Shown in pieces: positions 57,629 through 64,000 of a stretch of 64,000 nt of DNA. The notes beneath the pieces were generated by a model that did no database searches, had not been told where the DNA came from, and saw nothing but the letters and a program-made list of their open reading frames with translations. The stretch covers positions 112,025-176,024 of the forward strand of contig LHBX01000016.1 of NCBI GenBank assembly GCA_001704065.1, given 5' to 3'. The translations under genes were made by a program, and so were the position numbers. Position 1 is the stretch's first letter; every line of letters begins with the position of its first letter. Source of the stretch: Pelagibacteraceae bacterium GOM-A1 (lineage in GTDB: Bacteria; Pseudomonadota; Alphaproteobacteria; Pelagibacterales; Pelagibacteraceae).

Positions 57629-58378
57629 ATGACAAATAATAATATGATCTTTATAGCTAATTGGAAGATGAATGGAGAAAAAAGTCACATCTCTGGCATC
57701 AATAAAACCATAAAATTTTTAAAACAATCAAAAAATAAAAAAAATCAAATTATTTACTGTCCACCATTTACCCTAATTTCATCGGTTAAAAATAAAGTAA
57801 AAAACACTAAAATTAAAGTAGGTGCTCAGAACCTTTCTCAATTAAATGATTATGGTGCATTTACAGGATCTGTAAATTCTAAATTAATCAAGTCAGCAGG
57901 AGGCGAGTATGTAATTGTTGGTCATTCTGAAATTAGAAATCAGGAAAATGATATACTAATAAATAAAAAAATTCATTCAGCACTTAAAGAAAAATTAAAG
58001 GTAATTCTTTGTATTGGGGAAACCTATAAAGAAAAAAAAAATAATAAAACTCTCTCAGTACTTAAAAGACAAATAACCATTGCATTAAAGAATATAAAAA
58101 AAATTAATAATATTATTTTTGCATATGAACCTAGATGGTCCATCGGAACTGGAAAAATACCAAAATCATCTGAATTAAGAAAAAACTTTAGAGACATAAA
58201 TAATATAATTAGCAAATTAAAAAAAAATCAAAAACGCAAAATTATCTATGGTGGATCTGTTAATTCTAAAAATGTATCAGAGTTAAAAAAAATTAATGAT
58301 TTAAAAGGATTTTTAATAGGAAGCGCTTCTTTGAGAGCAAAAAATTTTATTGATATAATTAAAAAATCAACTAATTAA
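57629..58378 (+). CDS. tpiA: Triosephosphate isomerase
   Basis: Interconverts DHAP and GAP (249 residues). Active-site segments: FIANWKMNG with the Lys, YVIVGHSEIRN with the His, and FAYEPRWSIGTGK with the catalytic Glu and loop 6. The usual EPxWAIGTG has V or I where this has Arg, a mild oddity. The phosphate loop GGSVNSKN is present. Only 57 bases separate it from the divergent ppiD. Confidence 0.95.
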   Translation: MTNNNMIFIANWKMNGEKSHISGINKTIKFLKQSKNKKNQIIYCPPFTLISSVKNKVKNTKIKVGAQNLSQLNDYGAFTGSVNSKLIKSAGGEYVIVGHSEIRNQENDILINKKIHSALKEKLKVILCIGETYKEKKNNKTLSVLKRQITIALKNIKKINNIIFAYEPRWSIGTGKIPKSSELRKNFRDINNIISKLKKNQKRKIIYGGSVNSKNVSELKKINDLKGFLIGSASLRAKNFIDIIKKSTN

Positions 58379-58383
58379 ACCTC

Positions 58384-58683
58384 GTGGAAAATATACTATT
58401 AATAATTAATATTATTCTTGCAGCTATCCTAGTTGTCTTAGTTCTATTTCAAAAATCTGAGGGTGGTGCATTAGGTATTGGAGTGTCTCAAGATAACTTT
58501 ATGCTTTCAAGATCCGCAGGAAATTTTTTAACTAAAGCTACAGCAATAATTGCTACTCTATTTATAATATGCAGTCTGTGTTTAACGATTCTTTCTAGAG
58601 GTGAATTAAAGCCCACAACATCAGTTTTAGATAAAATAGAGGAAACTGATGATGCTCCAAAGGTTCCAGATAGCAATAATTAA
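58384..58683 (+). CDS. secG: Protein translocase subunit SecG
   Basis: Small SecYEG accessory subunit (99 residues). Two helices (LLIINIILAAILVVLVLF and AIIATLFIICSLCLTIL) flank the conserved loop QKSEGGALGIG. The start is GTG six bases after the tpiA stop. The charged tail (EETDDAPKVPDSNN) is longer than in E. coli in proportion. Confidence 0.92.
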   Translation: MENILLIINIILAAILVVLVLFQKSEGGALGIGVSQDNFMLSRSAGNFLTKATAIIATLFIICSLCLTILSRGELKPTTSVLDKIEETDDAPKVPDSNN

Positions 58684-58723
58684 TACTTTGAATTTTTAAG
58701 TTTTAGGTCTATAAGATACTTCC

Positions 58724-60346
58724 ATGGCGCGATATATCTTTGTCACTGGCGGCGTGGTATCATCACTTGGAAAAGGATTATCCTCAGCATCACTAGCATA
58801 TTTATTAAAGTCACAAGGTTACAAAGTCAGGATACGTAAAATGGATCCATATTTAAATGTTGATCCTGGAACAATGAGTCCTTTTCAACATGGAGAGGTA
58901 TTTGTTACTGATGATGGTGCAGAAACTGACTTAGATTTAGGACATTACGAAAGATTTACAAATATATCATCAAAACAATCGGATAATATTACTACAGGTA
59001 AAATTTATAGCGATGTAATAAAAAAAGAGAGACAAGGGGGCTATCTAGGTAAGACAGTTCAAGTCATACCACACATAACCGATAGAATAAAAAAATTTAT
59101 TAGCAAAGACATTATTAATGAAGATTTTGTAATTTGTGAAATTGGTGGAACTGTTGGTGACATAGAAAGTTTACCGTTTCTAGAAGCCATAAGACAATTC
59201 TCAAACGATCATGGAAGGTCTAGAACATTATTTGTTCACTTAACATTAGTTCCTTTCATGAAATCTTCTGATGAGATAAAAACCAAACCTACACAACATA
59301 GTGTTAAAGAATTAAGAAGTATCGGTATACAGCCGGATATTGTTATATGTAGATCAGAGCAACATATACCTTTAGAGCAAAGAAAAAAAATATCTTTATT
59401 TTGTAATGTTGATATTGAAAACGTTATTGAGACTGTTGATGTTAGAACAATTTATGAGGCACCAATTAGTTTTTATAACCAAAAATTAGATAAACAAGTT
59501 TTAAAATATTTTAAAATAAAATCAAAAAAGAAACCCAATTTAAATCCATGGAAAAAAATTACTTCAACTGTTCTGAAAAATAATAAAGTAATTAATATTG
59601 GAATAATAGGTAAATATGTGAACTTAAAAGATGCATATAAATCCTTAGATGAAGCATTAACACACGGTGGCATAGCAAATAATGTAAAAGTTAATTTAGT
59701 AAGAATTGAATCTGATAAACTAAAAAAAAATGAAATAAGTAAAAAACTTAGAAGTGTTTCAGGAATATTAATTCCAGGTGGATTTGGTAAAAGAGGAACA
59801 GAGGGGAAGATTGCTGCAATTAAATTTGCAAGAGAAAAAAAAATACCCTTTTTTGGTATTTGTTTTGGTATGCAAATGGCAATTATTGAATTTGCCAGAA
59901 ACAAATTAAATATAAAAAATGCTGGTTCTACAGAGCTTGATAAAAAATGCTACCCTGTTATTGGATTAATCCATGAATGGAACAAAAATGGAAAAGTTTT
60001 TAAGGGTACAGAAAAAAACTTAGGCGGTACAATGAGATTAGGTCTTTATGTAGCTAAATTAAAAAATAATTCTGCCATAAAAAAGATTTATAAATCAAAT
60101 GAAATTAAAGAAAGACACAGACATAGATATGAAGTTAATAATAACCAAAGATCAAAATTTGAAAAAAAAGGATTAATATTTTCAGGCATGTCTCCAGATA
60201 ATAAATTACCTGAAATAATTGAATTAAAAAATCATCCTTGGTTTATTGGCGTTCAATTTCATCCAGAGTTTAAATCAAGACCATTATCACCACATCCATT
60301 ATTTAAATCTTTTATAAAGGCTTCAAAAAATTATCATGAAAAATAG
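58724..60346 (+). CDS. pyrG: CTP synthase
   Basis: UTP to CTP with glutamine (540 residues). The N-terminal synthetase domain opens FVTGGVVSSLGKGLSSASLA with the P-loop, followed by RIRKMDPYLNVDPGTMSPFQ. The C-terminal class I amidotransferase domain has nucleophile Cys in FGICFGMQMAI and the FHPEF histidine-glutamate pair. Complete. It overlaps kdsA by 11 bases. Confidence 0.97.
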   Translation: MARYIFVTGGVVSSLGKGLSSASLAYLLKSQGYKVRIRKMDPYLNVDPGTMSPFQHGEVFVTDDGAETDLDLGHYERFTNISSKQSDNITTGKIYSDVIKKERQGGYLGKTVQVIPHITDRIKKFISKDIINEDFVICEIGGTVGDIESLPFLEAIRQFSNDHGRSRTLFVHLTLVPFMKSSDEIKTKPTQHSVKELRSIGIQPDIVICRSEQHIPLEQRKKISLFCNVDIENVIETVDVRTIYEAPISFYNQKLDKQVLKYFKIKSKKKPNLNPWKKITSTVLKNNKVINIGIIGKYVNLKDAYKSLDEALTHGGIANNVKVNLVRIESDKLKKNEISKKLRSVSGILIPGGFGKRGTEGKIAAIKFAREKKIPFFGICFGMQMAIIEFARNKLNIKNAGSTELDKKCYPVIGLIHEWNKNGKVFKGTEKNLGGTMRLGLYVAKLKNNSAIKKIYKSNEIKERHRHRYEVNNNQRSKFEKKGLIFSGMSPDNKLPEIIELKNHPWFIGVQFHPEFKSRPLSPHPLFKSFIKASKNYHEK

Positions 60347-61169
60347 AATTGTTAAGTGTCAGGATTTAAATATATCTAACTCAAATAAAATTTGCTTAAT
60401 AGCAGGTCCATGTCAACTAGAAACCGAGCAACATGCTTTGGACATGGCGGGGGAAATTAAAAATATTACTGACAAATATAAAATTGGATTTATATACAAA
60501 ACATCATTTGATAAAGCTAATAGAACAAGTCTTAAAGGTAAAAGAGGAGCAGGATTAGAAAAATCTTTACCAGTTTTTGATAAAATAAAAAATCAAATAA
60601 AAGTCCCTGTCCTTACTGATATTCATAATGAGGAGCAATGCTCAATTGTCGCGCCACATGTTGACGTTTTACAAATTCCTGCATTCTTATGTCGACAAAC
60701 AGATTTATTAGTTGCTGCTGCAAAAACAAAAAAAATTATCAATGTGAAAAAGGGTCAGTTTTTAGCTCCATGGGATATGGTAAATGTAACAAAAAAAATA
60801 TCGGAGTCAGGAAATAATAATATTCTTGTAACAGAGAGAGGGGCTAGTTTTGGATATAATACTTTAGTAACAGATATGAGATCAATACCCATAATGACTA
60901 AAAATGGTTATCCGATTGTTTTTGATGCCACTCATTCAGTTCAGCAACCAGGTGGTCAAGGAGATAAAAGTGGAGGACAAAGAGAATTTGTTGAACATTT
61001 ATCTAGAGCAGCTGTGGCAGTGGGTGTTGCTGCTATTTTTATAGAGACACATCAAGATCCTGATAATGCTCCTTCTGATGGTCCAAATATGGTTCCGCTT
61101 AATAAATTAGATAGTCTTATTAATCAGATTGTAGAAATAGATAATCTAATAAAAAAAAATAATGTCTAA
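60336..61169 (+). CDS. kdsA: 3-deoxy-D-manno-octulosonate 8-phosphate synthase
   Basis: Makes Kdo-8-phosphate from PEP and arabinose-5-phosphate for the LPS inner core (277 residues). Motifs: LIAGPCQLETEQHALD, YKTSFDKANRTS, LTDIHNEEQC, DATHSVQQPGGQGDKSGGQR and FIETHQDPDNAPSDGPN. Together with the lpx genes it implies a Kdo-bearing lipid A. It overlaps eno by eight bases. Confidence 0.97.
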   Translation: MKNRIVKCQDLNISNSNKICLIAGPCQLETEQHALDMAGEIKNITDKYKIGFIYKTSFDKANRTSLKGKRGAGLEKSLPVFDKIKNQIKVPVLTDIHNEEQCSIVAPHVDVLQIPAFLCRQTDLLVAAAKTKKIINVKKGQFLAPWDMVNVTKKISESGNNNILVTERGASFGYNTLVTDMRSIPIMTKNGYPIVFDATHSVQQPGGQGDKSGGQREFVEHLSRAAVAVGVAAIFIETHQDPDNAPSDGPNMVPLNKLDSLINQIVEIDNLIKKNNV

Positions 61170-62421
61170 AATTTCTAAAGTTATTGCAAGACAAGTTTTT
61201 GATAGTAGAGGAAATCCAACTATAGAAACAGAAGTATTTGTAAAAGATATTAGTGCATCAGCAATTTGTCCTTCCGGAGCATCAACCGGAACTTACGAAG
61301 CTTTTGAAAAAAGAGATATTAATAATAAAAAATATCTTGGTAAAAGTGTTTTAAAACCAGTTGAATTTATAAATAAGGTAATATCAAATAAGTTAAAAAA
61401 TTTTAATGTTCATCAACAAGAAAAGATAGATAATTTATTAATAAGGCTTGATGGAACAAAACAAAAAAAAAGAGTTGGAGCTAATGCAATTCTTTCAGTT
61501 TCTATAGCTGTCAAAAAATTATCGTCTAAAATTAAAAAAATTCCAATTTATAAAAATTTGCTAATAAATAAAAATTTCAAATTACCTTATCCTTTAATGA
61601 ATATAATTAATGGAGGTGCACATGCAAATAATGGCCTCAGAATACAAGAGTTTATGATAAGACCAGATAAAGCTAAATCTTTTTCTGAAGGTGTTCGAAT
61701 GTGTTTTATTGTTATTAATAGATTAAGAGATTTAATCAAGAAAATGGGCCATTCTACTTCTGTAGGAGATGAGGGTGGGTTTGCTCCAATGATAAATGAT
61801 AATGAAAGCGCGCTTAAACTTATAGTAAAAGCTATAAATTTATCAGGTTTTAAAAATGGAAAAGACATAGTTATATGTTTGGACGTTGCAGCAAATGAGT
61901 TGCTTAAAAATAAAAAATATTCAATTCACTCTAAAAAATACACAAGTGTAGATGAATCCATAGAAAATTATCTTAGACTTGTGCAAAAATATAAAATTAT
62001 GTCTATTGAAGACCCATTTGGTGAAAATGATTGGTCAGCTTGGACAAAGCTTCTAAATAAAACAAAAAATAAATTACAAATTGTTGGGGATGATCTGTTT
62101 GTTACAAATTTAGAGAGATTGAAAATTGGTTTTTTAAATATTTCGGCTAATTCAATATTAATTAAATTAAACCAAATTGGTACTGTCACAGAAACACTTG
62201 AGGTTATAAAATTTGCAAAATTAATTGGTTATAAAACCATAATTTCCCATAGATCTGGTGATAGCGAGGATACATTTATTGCAGATTTTGCAGTAGGAAC
62301 CGATTCTAATCAGATTAAAACTGGATCATTAGCTAGATCTGAGAGAGTTTCAAAATATAACCAATTGTTAAGAATTGAACAAGAACTTGGAAAAAAATCA
62401 AAAATGCATAGTGTTAATTAA
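61162..62421 (+). CDS. eno: Enolase
   Basis: 2-phosphoglycerate to PEP (419 residues). Motifs: RQVFDSRGNPTIETEV, PSGASTGTYEA, the catalytic Glu in VGDEGGFAPM, metal ligands D-E-D (CLDVAANE, SIEDPFGE, VGDDLFVTN), catalytic Lys in ILIKLNQIGT and SHRSGDSEDTFIADFAVG. Slightly short (about 425 is usual), intact. Confidence 0.97.
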   Translation: MSKISKVIARQVFDSRGNPTIETEVFVKDISASAICPSGASTGTYEAFEKRDINNKKYLGKSVLKPVEFINKVISNKLKNFNVHQQEKIDNLLIRLDGTKQKKRVGANAILSVSIAVKKLSSKIKKIPIYKNLLINKNFKLPYPLMNIINGGAHANNGLRIQEFMIRPDKAKSFSEGVRMCFIVINRLRDLIKKMGHSTSVGDEGGFAPMINDNESALKLIVKAINLSGFKNGKDIVICLDVAANELLKNKKYSIHSKKYTSVDESIENYLRLVQKYKIMSIEDPFGENDWSAWTKLLNKTKNKLQIVGDDLFVTNLERLKIGFLNISANSILIKLNQIGTVTETLEVIKFAKLIGYKTIISHRSGDSEDTFIADFAVGTDSNQIKTGSLARSERVSKYNQLLRIEQELGKKSKMHSVN

Positions 62422-62726
62422 TGTTTGATAAAATAAAAAAAAATTACTTTATTTTAATTATAACATTTCTATTTATTTACTTTTTTTTTAATTTATTAGG
62501 TGGTGATAGGGGTCTAATTTCTTATTTAAAAAAAAAAGAAATTTATGAAGAATTGAAGATAAAACAAACAGATTTGAATTTTAAAATTCAAGAATTGGAG
62601 CAGAAGAACTTATTATTAACTAAAGATATAGACCTTGATTTTATTGAAGTTTTAATACGAGACAAATTTTTATTTGGAAAAGATGGAGAGACTACTTATA
62701 TATTAAAAGACGATGGACATAATTAA
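62421..62726 (+). CDS. ftsB: Septum formation initiator FtsB/DivIC-like protein
   Basis: A 101-residue bitopic division protein. One helix ([20 protein letters not shown]) is followed by a coiled coil ([19 protein letters not shown]) and a C-terminal [16 protein letters not shown], similar to the usual A-R-x-x-lgm-x-x-gE motif ([11 protein letters not shown]). Its place after eno matches ftsB in other Proteobacteria. It overlaps eno by one base and lipA by 14. Confidence 0.85.
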   Translation: MFDKIKKNYFILIITFLFIYFFFNLLGGDRGLISYLKKKEIYEELKIKQTDLNFKIQELEQKNLLLTKDIDLDFIEVLIRDKFLFGKDGETTYILKDDGHN

Positions 62727-63636
62727 ACCAAGACACCCTGAAAAAGTTAAAAATCCAGTTAATCCAATCAAAAAGAAACCAGCCTGGATTAGATCTAAAC
62801 TATCAGATAGTAAGGAATTTTTTTTAACCAAAACTGTTGTTAATCAAAATAATTTAGTCACTGTTTGCCAGGAAGCAAACTGTCCAAATATCACTGAATG
62901 TTGGAGTAAAAGACATGCAACATTCATGATAATGGGTGATACCTGCACTAGAGCTTGTGCGTTTTGTGATGTTAAAACTGGAAAACCAGAAAAATTGGAT
63001 CAATTTGAACCAATAAAAATTGCAAATGCAGTTAAAAAATTAAATTTAAGACATGTTGTAATTACATCTGTTGATAGAGATGATTTACCTGATGGTGGAT
63101 CTACTCATTTTAAAGAAGTTGTAGAAATTACTAGAAAAAAAAATCCAAATACTACAATAGAAGTCTTAACTCCAGACTTTCTTAGAAAAGGCGACTCTTA
63201 TAAAATTATTTTAAGTGCAAACCCTGACGTTTTTAATCATAATATTGAAACTGTTCCGAGATTATATGTAAAAGTAAGACCTGGTGCTAGATATTTTTCA
63301 TCTTTAGAACTTCTTAAAAATGCAAAAAAAAATAATAAACAAGTTTTTACTAAGTCAGGCATAATGGTTGGTTTGGGTGAAGAAAAAGATGAAGTGATCC
63401 AAGTAATGGATGATTTAAGATCTGCAGATGTTGATTTTTTAACGATTGGTCAATACCTTCAACCAACAGCAAAACATCATCCTTTAGATAGATATTATCA
63501 TCCAGATGAATTTAAAGATCTAGAAATAATAGCAAAGTCAAAGGGTTTTTTATTGGTTTCATCTTCCCCATTAACTAGATCTTCATATCATGCTGATGAA
63601 GATTTTGCCAAATTAAAACAAAACAGACATAATTAA
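62713..63636 (+). CDS. lipA: Lipoyl synthase
   Basis: Radical SAM enzyme (307 residues) inserting two sulfurs into octanoyl-protein. The auxiliary cluster ligands are Cys52, Cys57 and Cys63 ([14 protein letters not shown]), the radical SAM cluster is CTRACAFC (78, 82, 85), and the terminal RSSY motif is present ([10 protein letters not shown]). The pyruvate dehydrogenase genes that often precede lipA are absent here. Confidence 0.96.
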   Translation: MDIIKPRHPEKVKNPVNPIKKKPAWIRSKLSDSKEFFLTKTVVNQNNLVTVCQEANCPNITECWSKRHATFMIMGDTCTRACAFCDVKTGKPEKLDQFEPIKIANAVKKLNLRHVVITSVDRDDLPDGGSTHFKEVVEITRKKNPNTTIEVLTPDFLRKGDSYKIILSANPDVFNHNIETVPRLYVKVRPGARYFSSLELLKNAKKNNKQVFTKSGIMVGLGEEKDEVIQVMDDLRSADVDFLTIGQYLQPTAKHHPLDRYYHPDEFKDLEIIAKSKGFLLVSSSPLTRSSYHADEDFAKLKQNRHN

Positions 63637-63640
63637 TTGA

Positions 63641-64000
63641 ATGCCAAAAGCTTCTGTTACGCGATTAATAGAACGCGATAAAAAAACGCTTATTAATTTT
63701 GTTTTAGATATTGAAAAGTATCCTGAATTTATTCCCTTTTGTATAGATTCTAAAGTTTATGAGAAAAAAGAAGTTGAAGATTGTATAAAAATTATTGCAG
63801 ATTTAACTATTGGTAAAAAACCTTTTACTGACACTTATAAAAGTGATGTTATGTATTACAAAAAAAATGATCATATTCACGTGACTAATATTGATGGTCC
63901 TTTGAATTATTTAGAAAATAATTGGAGATTTGTGGAGAAAGATAATTTTACCGAAGTACATTTTGATGTCGATTTTGAAATTAAAAAAAATTACTTAATA
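63641..64000 (+). CDS. COQ10/RatA-type START domain protein, N-terminal part (cut by window end)
   Basis: 120 codons of a gene running off the window, from ATG at 63641. It begins MPKASVTRLIERDKKTLINF and then VLDIEKYPEFIPFCIDSKVY, the family hallmark (DVExYPxFLPwC). The LTIGKKPFTDTYKSDV strand and the NNWRFVE segment agree with COQ10-like lipid-binding proteins. In alphaproteobacteria this gene often follows lipA and is thought to help ubiquinone function; the name RatA (toxin) is a paralogous annotation. No frameshift is seen. Confidence 0.85.
   Translation, partial: MPKASVTRLIERDKKTLINFVLDIEKYPEFIPFCIDSKVYEKKEVEDCIKIIADLTIGKKPFTDTYKSDVMYYKKNDHIHVTNIDGPLNYLENNWRFVEKDNFTEVHFDVDFEIKKNYLI

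Noticed and set aside
1..64000. CRISPR array, prophage, insertion sequence, toxin-antitoxin or defence island
   Set aside because: No repeat arrays, transposases, integrases or defence-type genes were seen; the COQ10/RatA-like gene at the end is best read as a ubiquinone-related START protein, not a toxin.

Overview
The window looks like a piece of a streamlined alphaproteobacterial chromosome, most probably SAR11 (Candidatus Pelagibacter). The reasons are strong A+T bias (A-rich coding, Lys/Asn/Ile-rich proteins), almost no non-coding DNA (the largest gap is about 200 bases), stop/start overlaps of 1 to 17 bases, and alphaproteobacterial gene orders (tig-clpP-clpX-lon-tRNA-Val-tRNA-Asp-nuoA...N; birA-coaX-rnj-DUF1467-proS-lolC-lolD-dnaE; rpsB-tsf-frr-uppS-cdsA-dxr-bamA-skp-lpxD-fabZ-lpxA-lpxI-lpxB; trpDC-lexA-gltX; tpiA-secG-pyrG-kdsA-eno-ftsB-lipA-ratA). 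The species assignment is inference. No stretch longer than 300 bases lacks a gene, and no insertion sequence, prophage, CRISPR array or integron was seen.

Layout. 1-6909: organophosphate and glycerol scavenging (end of ugpE, ugpC, a glycerophosphodiesterase, a 2H phosphoesterase of the DUF1868 type, a periplasmic 5'-nucleotidase, glycerol kinase, a secreted histidine phosphatase). 6926-8438: a periplasmic thioredoxin-like protein, a beta-hydroxyacid dehydrogenase and a 59-residue two-helix membrane protein. 8474-14521: a good promoter, tRNA-Leu(UAG), then trigger factor, ClpP, ClpX and Lon, a protein folding and turnover block. 14569-38454: tRNA-Val(UAC) and tRNA-Asp(GUC), then 22 genes on the plus strand with no gap above 3 bases: NADH dehydrogenase nuoA-N, biotin ligase, pantothenate kinase III, RNase J, a DUF1467 protein, ProS, LolC, LolD and DnaE. 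38530-50186: a structured leader, then rpsB, tsf, frr and the cell-envelope genes for undecaprenyl-PP, CDP-DAG, MEP-pathway isoprenoids, BamA/Skp and lipid A. 50169-57571 (minus strand): ppiD, trpE, trpG, trpD, trpC, lexA and gltX, with a textbook alphaproteobacterial LexA box before lexA. 57629-64000: tpiA, secG, pyrG, kdsA, eno, ftsB, lipA and a truncated COQ10/RatA-type START protein.

How the genes work together. The first cluster imports glycerol-3-phosphate or glycerophosphodiesters, cleaves them and phosphorylates glycerol. The central block couples respiration to translation, lipoprotein sorting and replication genes. The rpsB-lpxB block joins translation to outer-membrane building, completed by kdsA (Kdo) in the last block.

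The most interesting signals are small ones. Members of conserved alphaproteobacterial clusters are missing (hupB, pyrH, rseP, moaC/moeA/comEC, pdhABC). There is a putative S2 leader that overlaps a possible 34-codon ORF. Trigger factor has a lysine-rich tail and a 6-base spacer from a tRNA. BirA appears to be cut down to its catalytic core. I found no convincing new multi-gene system; the region is mostly housekeeping.
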